A DNA stretch of 10,041 bases, taken from contig VBKY01000210.1 of NCBI GenBank assembly GCA_005879255.1, positions 1-10,041 on the forward strand. The letters are read 5' to 3'. Positions 1 to 5,987 of this stretch are shown here, piece by piece. Position numbers and translations under genes: made by a program. Within the stretch, counting starts at the first letter, position 1, and the number at the start of each line of letters is the position of its first letter. The notes under the pieces are model-generated. The model searched no databases, was not told the origin of the DNA, and worked only from the letters and a program-made list of their open reading frames with translations. The stretch is from Deltaproteobacteria bacterium. GTDB lineage: Bacteria; Desulfobacterota_B; Binatia; UBA9968.

Positions 1-107
1 TGAACCGAGTATACGCGGTCGCCTACCCAGTTGGCCGAGTGCGCTCGCGCTTCGATTCGGACATCAATGTGGATTACGACTTTAAGAAGAACGTTCGGCT
101 CGAATGA
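1..107 (+). CDS. C-terminal end of an unidentified protein (5' part outside the window)
   Basis: A frame open from the left edge (first complete codon at base 3) encodes 34 residues and stops with TGA at 105-107. The tail begins NRVYAVAYPVGRVRSRF and ends DFKKNVRLE. Its codon choice resembles the neighbouring genes. It ends 17 bp before the end of the oppositely oriented isochorismatase-like gene, a normal convergent spacing. I do not recognise the family from so short a piece. Base 1-3 reads TGA in another frame, and that frame is also open for a while, so the reading frame is likely but not certain. Confidence 0.5.
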   Translation, partial: NRVYAVAYPVGRVRSRFDSDINVDYDFKKNVRLE

Positions 108-124
108 TCCCCATGGTGGTCCCG

Positions 125-868
125 TTAAGTCACCTTGAGGTACTTCGCAGTAACCTGCTGAAGAGGGAGCACCTCGCCGCGGAGCACGTTTCTAATGATT
201 CTCAAGGCGCATTCCTGTGCCCCCGGCGGTTCCTTCTCTCTGTGGACCATCGTGCAGTCTTCCACGATGACAACCCTGTAGCGGTATTGATGAGCGTCGC
301 CAGCAGTCCAGAGCACCGTGTTGTCCGTGGATGCGCCGGCAATGAGAACCATATCGCAGCCCATAGTCCGCAACGTGTAATCGAGATCGTTGTGGGAGAA
401 ACCGCTCAAGAAACGCCTGTAAATAAGGATATCCTTGTTAATGGGCTGGAGCTCCGGAATGACATTCAAATTGTCTGAGCCTACCATCATAGACGGTTGT
501 CCGGGTAGGTTATCAGTGGGTCGGCGCATACTATTGACGTGAATCACCTGGACCTTGGCTGCGTAGGCAGCATCTTTGAGCTGTCTCACCCTGGCCACCA
601 TGTCGTAGCCAAAGCTTCCCGGCTTCCAGCCATAGCCATTCGCCATGTCGAGAATTATCACTACTGGCTTCTTAGGCGTCTGATCTGCCATCTTGCCTTC
701 CTCCGTAATTGTTCCTGATTTTTGCTCAGCGCCTTGGGCCTTTTCCCCAGAGGGAGTTAGAAACTGAATGAGGGGAAGCGCAAGGCCGGCGAGTGAAATC
801 CCTTGCAATACCGCGCGCCGTGACACGGTCTCTCCTCTGAGAGCGGGCTCCTTCCTTTTTTTTGCCAT
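125..868 (-). CDS. Tat-signal isochorismatase-fold (cysteine hydrolase-like) protein with substituted catalytic residues
   Basis: Read from ATG 868 this is 247 aa. Residues 1-48 form a twin-arginine signal: a KKRK-rich start, S16-R17-R18-A-V-L-Q, a hydrophobic stretch at about 23-37, then a polar linker. The isochorismatase-like alpha/beta domain spans about 66-235, with VVIILDMANGY carrying the expected catalytic Asp (D74), followed by the SGF/DLDYTLR block and GASTDNTVLWTAGDA. In the family this last block normally reads G-x-x-T-x-x-C-V, so the nucleophilic Cys position is Thr184. By the same by-eye alignment the usual catalytic Lys position is Arg151. The family covers isochorismatases, nicotinamidases and N-carbamoyl amidases; here a cysteine-dependent amidase reaction looks unlikely and the substrate is unknown. 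The frame is open further upstream to 1156, but that part has no Shine-Dalgarno site and overlaps the divergent gene. A second start at 691 (188 aa, cytosolic) has a much better ribosome site than 868. The fold is clear; start and activity are not. Confidence 0.83.
   Translation of the reverse strand: MAKKRKEPALRGETVSRRAVLQGISLAGLALPLIQFLTPSGEKAQGAEQKSGTITEEGKMADQTPKKPVVIILDMANGYGWKPGSFGYDMVARVRQLKDAAYAAKVQVIHVNSMRRPTDNLPGQPSMMVGSDNLNVIPELQPINKDILIYRRFLSGFSHNDLDYTLRTMGCDMVLIAGASTDNTVLWTAGDAHQYRYRVVIVEDCTMVHREKEPPGAQECALRIIRNVLRGEVLPLQQVTAKYLKVT
691..704 (-). promoter_or_regulatory. Strong internal Shine-Dalgarno plus ATG inside the isochorismatase-like gene
   Basis: On the minus strand GGAGG (704-700) lies 8 nt before the in-frame ATG at 691-689 (residue Met60 of the long form). 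Starting here gives a protein without the Tat signal that begins MADQTPKKPVV, just before the first beta-strand of the domain. The upstream start at 868 has only a distant purine run. Either this is the true start, or the gene makes both an exported and a cytosolic form. Confidence 0.55.
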
Positions 869-1059
869 ACGAATAATATGAATTCCCTCTCGAGAGGCAG
901 CCGGAGCGAACTCAAATTCATTGCCCGTTTCTCCGCGCAAGCGCCCTCGAGGGCTGACAGCGCACACCCGACGCGGCTTCCGGTATGCTATATTTGCCTT
1001 CCGAATGAAGTCAAGAAAAAACAGTCGCCAACTTCGATAAAAATGACAGGAGAGTTCCG
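869..1059. promoter_or_regulatory. Divergent promoter region with two perfect 12-bp palindromes
   Basis: This 191-bp gap separates the start of the isochorismatase-like gene (-) from the start of the SBP gene (+). It holds the perfect palindromes CCTCTCGAGAGG (886-897) and GCCCTCGAGGGC (943-954), which share a CTCGAG core and lie 57 bp apart centre to centre. For the plus strand, TGCTATATT at 986-994 resembles an extended -10 element (TGnTATAAT, one mismatch), about 66 nt upstream of the ATG at 1060; no good -35 accompanies it. The palindromes could bind a dimeric regulator controlling both genes, which is inference only. Confidence 0.4.
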
Positions 1060-2082
1060 ATGAGGAGATCGAAACAGCGCGCATTGTTCTGCTTGTTGAC
1101 GGTTGTCCTCTTGTTGAAACCAATGCAACTGTGGTCCCAAAGCGGTGCCGATGCAAAGCTTGTCGAGGCGGCGAAAAAGGAGCGAGAAGTTGTTTGGTAT
1201 ACGACCACGAACCTGGAGACCAGCAGAGTTCTCGCCGACGTGTTTCAGAAAAAATACCCTTACATCAATCTGGTCTTTTATCGCGCCACGGTCGGACCGC
1301 TAATCAACCGCGTGCTGCTCGAGGCGCGCTCGGGAAAATATGACTGGGACGTTCTATCCGGCGGCGGAGAGATGTTTACTCCGATCGCCGAAAAAGGATT
1401 GTTCGCGCAATACCGCTCACCTGAAACACGGATGATTGATGAGGATTTGGTGGACAAGCAAAGCTACTGGACAGCCTATACGGTCGGGACGTTCGTTCTA
1501 GGTTTCAATAAGAGGTTGGTTCGACAACAGGACGTGCCGAAAACCTACGAGGGGCTCCTCGAGCCTAAATGGAAAGGACAAAAGATTGCCATCGACACGT
1601 CCGCGGGAATCCTCCATGCGCTCATGCCCGCATGGGGAAGAGAGAAGGCGCTCTCTTATTTTCGCCAACTCGCCGCGCAAAATCCGGTTGTCAAAGAAAG
1701 CACATCGATCATCGCTCAGCTGCTGATCGCCGGCGAAATGCCGCTTGCCATTAGCTTGGCGCACCTCTACGAGCTCAACATCAGGAAAGGCGCGCCGATC
1801 GATTGGCTCGCGCTTGAACCCGCAGTCGTTCGGGTGATTCCAATGATGTTGGGGGCGAAGTCTCGTCACCCCAACGGAGCCAAGCTGTTCTATGACTTTC
1901 TCGTCGGCAAGGAGGGACAAGAAATCGTACGGTCATTCAATCGGCCCACGGTACGCCGCGACGTTCTCCCCGATCCTCCCCGACTTATCCAGGGATACAA
2001 GCGAGTGACAATGTATCCCGAGCTCTATAAGAACCTCGACGAAACCCAGAAGATTTACAATGAGATTTTCGGTTTGCGGTAA
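1060..2082 (+). CDS. Extracellular solute-binding protein (family 1 / iron-thiamine-type cluster), first of a convergent pair
   Basis: This 340-aa protein starts at ATG 1060 behind AGGAGAG (1048-1054, 5-nt spacing). Residues 1-26 are a Sec signal peptide: MRRSKQR, a hydrophobic core ALFCLLTVVLLL, and cleavage near LWSQS; there is no lipobox. The mature part has the layout of periplasmic binding proteins of the AfuA/FbpA/PotD type: AAKKEREVVWYTT (37-49) opening lobe 1, the crossover region VGTFVLGFNKRLV around 142-154, LLEPKWKGQKIAID (166-179), KGAPIDWLALEP (243-254) and the C-terminal NGAKLFYDFLVGKEGQEIV (272-290). Its role would be to bind a small solute in the periplasm and hand it to an ABC transporter, but no permease or ATPase gene is next to it. 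The ligand cannot be read from the sequence. It is a clear paralogue of the gene at 2119-3102. Confidence 0.9.
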   Translation: MRRSKQRALFCLLTVVLLLKPMQLWSQSGADAKLVEAAKKEREVVWYTTTNLETSRVLADVFQKKYPYINLVFYRATVGPLINRVLLEARSGKYDWDVLSGGGEMFTPIAEKGLFAQYRSPETRMIDEDLVDKQSYWTAYTVGTFVLGFNKRLVRQQDVPKTYEGLLEPKWKGQKIAIDTSAGILHALMPAWGREKALSYFRQLAAQNPVVKESTSIIAQLLIAGEMPLAISLAHLYELNIRKGAPIDWLALEPAVVRVIPMMLGAKSRHPNGAKLFYDFLVGKEGQEIVRSFNRPTVRRDVLPDPPRLIQGYKRVTMYPELYKNLDETQKIYNEIFGLR

Positions 2083-2118
2083 AAGCGCTGGCTGTCTCGA
2101 ATCATCAAATTCACAAAC

Positions 2119-3102
2119 TTACTGAAACAACTTGCGAAAGGTTTCGTTGACTTCGGCTTCCTTTTGTCCCAGGTCGATGTCGGTCATGAGTAGTTTGTGC
2201 TGCTTGAGTATTTTGCCGTACTTTGAATCGACATCGTCGCGAATCGGCACGCGGCCATATTGGTTGATGACTTCCTGGCCTTCCTTCGACAGCAGCCATT
2301 CGATAAACAGCTTGGCGGAGTTGGGATTGTTCGGCCGCGAGGGGAGCGAAGCGGCGACGGTGTAAGTGATTACCGGCTCCAAGCCGATCCAATCGACCGG
2401 CGCGCCTTTGGTTTTCAAGTCTTCGATGGAATATTCATAGACGCCGGCGGCGACCGGAAACTCTCCCGCCGCCAGTAGTTGCAAAACCAGCGTATTGCCA
2501 TCTCGCACCGAGGGATTTAGCGCCGCGAGCTTTTCCATGAAGGACCGGCCTTTGAGCTTGAGCAACATGGCAAACCATTCGATCTTATTGGAATCGATCG
2601 CGATGGCATTTTTCCATCGCGGGTTCAAAAGCTCATCGTAATTCTTGGGAACGTCGGCCCTTTTGACTTGGCGGCTGTTGTAACCCAAGAGCGTTCCGCT
2701 GGCATACACCGATGTCCAGAAACCTTCGGGATCCTTATATTGAGCCGGCAACGAAGCGGCTTCAAGAGGGACATGCTTGCTCAGCGCGCCGCGCTTCTTG
2801 AGGATGTTCGTTTCAATCACGCTGGTGTGAATGATATCCGCGATATGTTGTTTAGCCTGTTCTTCGAACAATATTTTACTGACGAGCTTCTGCTTTCCTG
2901 TGCGAAAAAATTCCGTTTTGATAAACGGGTACCTTTTGTTGAAAGTGGCAAAATACATTTGCAGCTGCGGCGCGGTGGCGGAAGCGTAGACAACCAGCTT
3001 GCCTTCTTTCTTGGCGCCGGCGATGAGCTGTTCCTGCGTCTGCGCCGCTGAAGTAGTCACTAAGGCGAGCACAAAAAGAAAGGTGATGATCGCTGATTTC
3101 AT
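2119..3102 (-). CDS. Extracellular solute-binding protein (family 1 / iron-thiamine-type cluster), second of a convergent pair
   Basis: The chosen start is ATG 3102 (327 aa): GGAG at 3111-3108 sits 5 nt before it and the protein then opens directly with a Sec signal, MKSAIITFLFVLALVTTSAA, cut near residue 20. An in-frame ATG at 3123 would add seven polar residues and has no comparable ribosome site. Conserved blocks in order are AGAKKEGKLVVYAS (28-41), GTLLGYNSRQV (136-146), LLNPRWKNAIAID (158-170), TKGAPVDWIGLEP (231-243) and NSAKLFIEWLLSKEGQEVI (261-279). These match the protein at 1060-2082 block for block, so the two are paralogues that end 36 bp apart, tail to tail. It is a periplasmic binding subunit of an ABC uptake system whose membrane partners are not in the window. 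Ligand unknown. Confidence 0.9.
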   Translation of the reverse strand: MKSAIITFLFVLALVTTSAAQTQEQLIAGAKKEGKLVVYASATAPQLQMYFATFNKRYPFIKTEFFRTGKQKLVSKILFEEQAKQHIADIIHTSVIETNILKKRGALSKHVPLEAASLPAQYKDPEGFWTSVYASGTLLGYNSRQVKRADVPKNYDELLNPRWKNAIAIDSNKIEWFAMLLKLKGRSFMEKLAALNPSVRDGNTLVLQLLAAGEFPVAAGVYEYSIEDLKTKGAPVDWIGLEPVITYTVAASLPSRPNNPNSAKLFIEWLLSKEGQEVINQYGRVPIRDDVDSKYGKILKQHKLLMTDIDLGQKEAEVNETFRKLFQ

Positions 3103-3123
3103 GACGTCTCCATTTTTTCGCAC

Positions 3124-3151
3124 GTTATTGGAGTCAACGCCATTCTGTCAA
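3124..3151 (-). promoter_or_regulatory. Candidate sigma70-type promoter for the SBP at 2119-3102
   Basis: On the minus strand a perfect TTGACA (3151-3146) is followed after 16 nt by AATAAC (3129-3124, 4 of 6 against TATAAT). This would start transcription roughly 15 nt upstream of the ATG at 3102, just ahead of the GGAG site. The good -35 is the main support; the -10 is mediocre. Confidence 0.35.
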
Positions 3152-3263
3152 CGTCGCGCGGCGGGCGCAAAAGATTTCTCACGGAGTTTACCCTAAGCCT
3201 CGCCGAGGGGTTCGAAATGACAGAGAAACGTGCTCGCGACCGGCTGCGTGGGGATTCCGCGTG

Positions 3264-3292
3264 TCGACAAAATGGAAAAATTCCTTTAGGAT
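3264..3292 (+). promoter_or_regulatory. Candidate sigma70-type promoter for the fumarase gene
   Basis: TCGACA (3264-3269, 5 of 6 against TTGACA) and TAGGAT (3287-3292, 4 of 6 against TATAAT) are separated by exactly 17 nt. The predicted transcript would begin near 3299, just before the Shine-Dalgarno GAGG at 3303-3306. The match is moderate, but spacing and placement are right, and it argues against translation starting at the upstream in-frame GTG at 3261. Confidence 0.4.
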
Positions 3293-3314
3293 TATTTCGA
3301 GTGAGGTAAGAGAT

Positions 3315-4937
3315 ATGGCAACTCCTGAATTCGTTTATCAAGATCCGCTCCCGCTCGAGAAGGATACGACCAAGTATCGGCTGTTGACGAAAGATTACGT
3401 GTCGGTGACGAAGTTCGACGGCAAAGAGATCTTGAAGATCGAACCGGAGGCATTGACCTTGCTGGCGAGTGTGGCGATTCGCGATGTTTCGTTCCTCTTG
3501 CGCACCGCGCATCTGGAAAAAGTCGCGGCTATTCTCAAGGACCCGCAGGCTTCCGATAACGACCGGTATGTAGCGCTCGCGATGCTGCGGAATGCGGATA
3601 CGTCGTCGAAAGGCATCCTGCCGTTTTGCCAAGACACGGGCACAGCGACTATTTTTGCCAAGAAAGGCCAGCAGGTTTGGACCGGCGTGAAAGACGAGGA
3701 ATATCTCGCCAAAGGAGCTTACAAAACCTACACGGAAGAAAACCTGCGCTATTCGCAGACGGCGCCGCTCAACATGTACGAAGAAGTCGATACGGGAACC
3801 AACTTGCCCGCGCAGATCGACATCATGGCGACGGAAGGCCTGGATTATCAATTTCTCTTCGTCACCAAGGGAGGAGGTTCGGCCAATAAGAGCACGCTCT
3901 ACCAGGAAACCAAGGCGCTGCTCAATCCGACGAGTCTGGAAAAATTTCTCACTGAGAAAATGAACACTCTCGGAACGGCTGGCTGTCCGCCTTATCATCT
4001 TGTCTTCGTCGTCGGCGGGACTTCAGCCGAAGCATGCATGAAGACAGTGAAGCTCGCGACGACGGGCTACCTGGATCATCTGCCGACGACCGGTAACGTG
4101 CGTGGGCGCGCCTTCCGCGACGTTGCGTTGGAAAATAGGATGCTGGAGCAGGCCTACAAGTCCGGTTACGGCGCGCAATTCGGCGGCAAGTATTTCGCTT
4201 TGGACGTTCGCATCATTCGGCTGCCGCGTCACGGCGCTTCTTGCCCGGTGGGCATGGGCGTTTCTTGCTCGGCGGATCGCAATGCCAAAGCAAAGATCAA
4301 CAAAGACGGCGTCTGGCTCGAAGAGCTGGAGCGCGAGCCGGGACGGCTCATTCCAGAAGAGTATCGCGGCAAGGTCGTGAGCAACGTAGTCAAAGTCGAT
4401 CTCAATCGGCCGATGAACGAGATTCTCGCCCAGCTGACGAAATATCCGGTGACGACGCAACTGTCGCTCACCGGCACGATGGTCGTGGCGCGCGATATTG
4501 CCCACGCAAAGCTCAAAGAGAGAGTCGATCGCGGCGAAGGCTTGCCGCAGTATTTAAAAGATCATCCGGTTTATTATGCGGGTCCCGCCAAGACACCGGA
4601 AGGCATGCCCTCCGGCTCGTTCGGGCCGACGACGGCGGGACGGATGGATTCCTACGTGGATCTCTTTCAGTCGCTCGGCGGATCGATGATCACGCTCGCC
4701 AAAGGCAATCGCAGCCAGCAGGTCACCGACGCGTGCAAAAAATACGGCGGCTTTTATCTCGGCTCTATCGGCGGGCCGGCGGCGATACTGGCGAAAGAAA
4801 ACATCAAGAAAGTCGACGTGCTCGAATATCCCGAATTAGGCATGGAAGCGATCTGGAAAATCGAGGTGGAAGATTTTCCGGCGTTTATACTCGTCGACGA
4901 TAAAGGCAACGACTTTTTCAAGCAGATTCTGCACTAG
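3315..4937 (+). CDS. fumA: Fumarate hydratase class I, single-chain, [4Fe-4S] (FumA/FumB type)
   Basis: This 540-aa enzyme catalyses the reversible hydration of fumarate to L-malate in the TCA cycle, in the cytoplasm. It is colinear with Escherichia coli FumA (548 aa). The three cluster cysteines fall at the same numbers as in that protein: C105 ([11 protein letters not shown]), C224 (GTAGCPPYH) and C318 (GVSCSADRN). Other diagnostic blocks are KGGGSANK (185-192), [21 protein letters not shown] (from 286), [35 protein letters not shown] and [13 protein letters not shown]. The N-terminal alpha domain and the C-terminal beta domain, separate subunits in two-chain fumarases, are fused here. The start is ATG 3315, behind GAGG with 8-nt spacing; it matches the FumA N-terminus. 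The C-terminus stops at FFKQILH, about eight residues before the Cys-containing tail of E. coli FumA. It stands alone, not in an operon with its neighbours. Confidence 0.97.
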   Translation: MATPEFVYQDPLPLEKDTTKYRLLTKDYVSVTKFDGKEILKIEPEALTLLASVAIRDVSFLLRTAHLEKVAAILKDPQASDNDRYVALAMLRNADTSSKGILPFCQDTGTATIFAKKGQQVWTGVKDEEYLAKGAYKTYTEENLRYSQTAPLNMYEEVDTGTNLPAQIDIMATEGLDYQFLFVTKGGGSANKSTLYQETKALLNPTSLEKFLTEKMNTLGTAGCPPYHLVFVVGGTSAEACMKTVKLATTGYLDHLPTTGNVRGRAFRDVALENRMLEQAYKSGYGAQFGGKYFALDVRIIRLPRHGASCPVGMGVSCSADRNAKAKINKDGVWLEELEREPGRLIPEEYRGKVVSNVVKVDLNRPMNEILAQLTKYPVTTQLSLTGTMVVARDIAHAKLKERVDRGEGLPQYLKDHPVYYAGPAKTPEGMPSGSFGPTTAGRMDSYVDLFQSLGGSMITLAKGNRSQQVTDACKKYGGFYLGSIGGPAAILAKENIKKVDVLEYPELGMEAIWKIEVEDFPAFILVDDKGNDFFKQILH

Positions 4938-5119
4938 AGCAGTCTGCTGAAAAAGACTCATAGGCTTCGTTCCGCTCGATCGATTCATCGGGACTGGAGT
5001 AATGGAATGATGGAGTGGTGGAGTGATGGGTTCGAGACCCAATACTCCAATATTCCATTACTCCAACACTCCATTTTGTGCTGGCGCCTTGCCTCTGAAG
5101 ACTTTTTGAGCAGCCTGCT
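4938..5119. repeat. Nested inverted-repeat element, MITE- or REP-like, outer arms 21 bp
   Basis: Outer arms at 4938-4958 and 5099-5119 are inverted copies matching at 18 of 21 positions. Each arm contains its own odd palindrome, AGCAGTCTGCT on the left and AGCAGCCTGCT on the right, followed on the inner side by a run of five A (or T). The left arm begins on the base after the fumarase TAG. Between the arms lies the inner octamer-array hairpin (4995-5073). No reading frame of note and no clear target-site duplication is visible. The layout of terminal inverted repeats around a non-coding core fits a miniature mobile or REP-like element, but no transposase is seen here. Confidence 0.6.
4995..5073. 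repeat. Long stem-loop built of inverted tandem octamers (TGGAGTNN)
   Basis: The left arm (4995-5031) is four tandem octamers TGGAGTAA, TGGAATGA, TGGAGTGG, TGGAGTGA followed by TGGGT. The right arm (5037-5073), read on the minus strand, is TGGAGTGT, TGGAGTAA, TGGAATAT, TGGAGTAT, TGGGT. The arms match at 28 of 37 positions, with a perfect GGGT/ACCC closing a 5-nt loop (TCGAG). Four T follow the stem at 5074-5077, so transcribed from the fumarase it could also act as a weak terminator between two convergent genes. Confidence 0.7.
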
Positions 5120-5161
5120 ATCCGAGTTTTTCAGAGCGGGGACGAATGCTCCGCCCAGTCC

Positions 5162-5755
5162 TTACAGAAAGTTTTCCAATTCGAAACGATCTGCGTTCAC
5201 CGAACGACCTTCGATGCGCACGTAATCGCCGTTGCGCAGACGATTGAACTGGTCGCTAACTGCGCGCGGGGCGTTGAACGCGACAGAGACCACGATCAAT
5301 CGATTGCGCTGGTCGCGAATTTCAAATGTTCCACGACGCGAATCGACGTATTCAACTCGTCCTTCGGCGCGGTCCAACCGCCCGCGGCCGCCGCCGCTGT
5401 AGCCGCGATCCTGGACGCTTTCTCTGACTGTAATTGAATCGGTGAAATCACGGCCATCGCGGTCCCGTTGCACCCGCGCCGCGACGTAGTCGCCACGCTC
5501 CAGATTGTCGACCGAATAATTGCGTTGCTGATAGACGACTTGGGTATTATTGTCGTAACGAATGATTGATGTACGGCCAGAATCTGTGCGTATCTCTATC
5601 TCCCGCGCTCGCGTATCGACGTCCTGAACCTCACCGACAATGTCGTTGGAGCTGCCGTAGTCTCCTAGCCCATCCACGTGGCCTAATTCATGGCAGCCAG
5701 TTAAAGCCAAACTGGCTAGGAATAAAAAACCGAATAGCCGTGATGCTAGGTACAT
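5162..5755 (-). CDS. Lipoprotein with duplicated beta-rich (DUF5666-like, OB-type) domains
   Basis: This 197-aa protein starts at ATG 5755 behind a strong AGGAGG (5767-5762, 6-nt spacing). Residues 1-20 are a lipoprotein signal ending in the lipobox LTGC, so Cys21 would be lipidated and the protein membrane-anchored. Two related domains follow: VGEVQDVDTRAREIEIR (40-56) to LERGDYVAARV (85-95), and EGRVEYVDSRRGTFEIR (131-147) to LRNGDYVRIEGR (173-184). They are joined by a Gly/Arg-rich linker, SGGGRGRLDR (120-129). The G-x-V-x-x-V-D opening and the later GDYV strand are typical of DUF5666-like small beta-barrel proteins, whose function is not established. It converges on the fumarase gene and is divergent from the amidohydrolase at 5988. 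The domain name is a by-eye call; lipidation and internal duplication are well supported. Confidence 0.85.
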   Translation of the reverse strand: MYLASRLFGFLFLASLALTGCHELGHVDGLGDYGSSNDIVGEVQDVDTRAREIEIRTDSGRTSIIRYDNNTQVVYQQRNYSVDNLERGDYVAARVQRDRDGRDFTDSITVRESVQDRGYSGGGRGRLDRAEGRVEYVDSRRGTFEIRDQRNRLIVVSVAFNAPRAVSDQFNRLRNGDYVRIEGRSVNADRFELENFL

Positions 5756-5831
5756 CTCAAGCCTCCTTTTGCATCTCCGTCCATAGGCTAACGAAGGGAA
5801 TTCAAGGGATTTGGCACAGCGTCACAAAGTC

Positions 5832-5858
5832 GTTATATTCTCACTATCTTTCGTCCAA
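5832..5858 (-). promoter_or_regulatory. Weak candidate promoter for the lipoprotein gene
   Basis: The 232-bp gap between the lipoprotein and the plus-strand amidohydrolase (5756-5987) has a good -10-like TATAAC (5837-5832, minus strand) with TTGGAC (5858-5853) 15 nt upstream, shorter than ideal. For the plus strand, the same gap shows two TTGAC motifs (5912-5916 and 5919-5923) but no convincing -10 at the right distance. Nothing else stands out in this gap. Confidence 0.25.
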
Positions 5859-5987
5859 TTGTCGAGGACTGCTTTAAGCCTAGCGACACTTTTTCTAATT
5901 GTCTGCTTTATTTGACGGTTGACCTCGAACAGAGTTACGTTGTGAGGGAAAGCGGTCTATGACAGTGGCAGATAAGGAGGATGAAAC

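Noticed and set aside
104..478. Plus-strand open frame of 124 codons antisense to the isochorismatase-like gene
   Set aside because: No Shine-Dalgarno site and no recognisable protein; the opposite strand carries a clear family match.
3261..3314. Fumarase starting at GTG 3261, 18 residues longer
   Set aside because: No ribosome site precedes 3261, the extra residues do not match FumA, and a promoter candidate overlaps that stretch. ATG 3315 has a Shine-Dalgarno site and matches the family's N-terminus.
3099..3998. Long minus-strand open frame of 299 codons over the start of the fumarase
   Set aside because: It is antisense to a highly conserved gene, rich in Arg/Phe as shadow frames are, and shows no domain or ribosome site.
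4241..4903. 220-codon plus-strand frame inside the fumarase gene
   Set aside because: Its translation is Arg/Ser/Gly-rich noise from an alternative frame of a GC-rich conserved gene.
5028..5040. GGGTTCGAGACCC resembles a tRNA T-arm
   Set aside because: It is the tip of the octamer hairpin; no acceptor, D or anticodon arm surrounds it.
4995..5073. Tandem TGGAGTNN units as a CRISPR array
   Set aside because: Units are 8 bp and contiguous with no spacers, and the arms are inverted relative to each other.
4928..5130. Target-site duplication flanking the nested repeat element
   Set aside because: The bases just outside the two arms (CTAG on the left, ATCC on the right) do not match, so recent transposition is not supported.
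5676..5695. HELGH in the lipoprotein as a zinc-protease HExxH motif
   Set aside because: It lies immediately after the lipidated Cys in a short disordered stretch, with no protease fold around it; chance occurrence.
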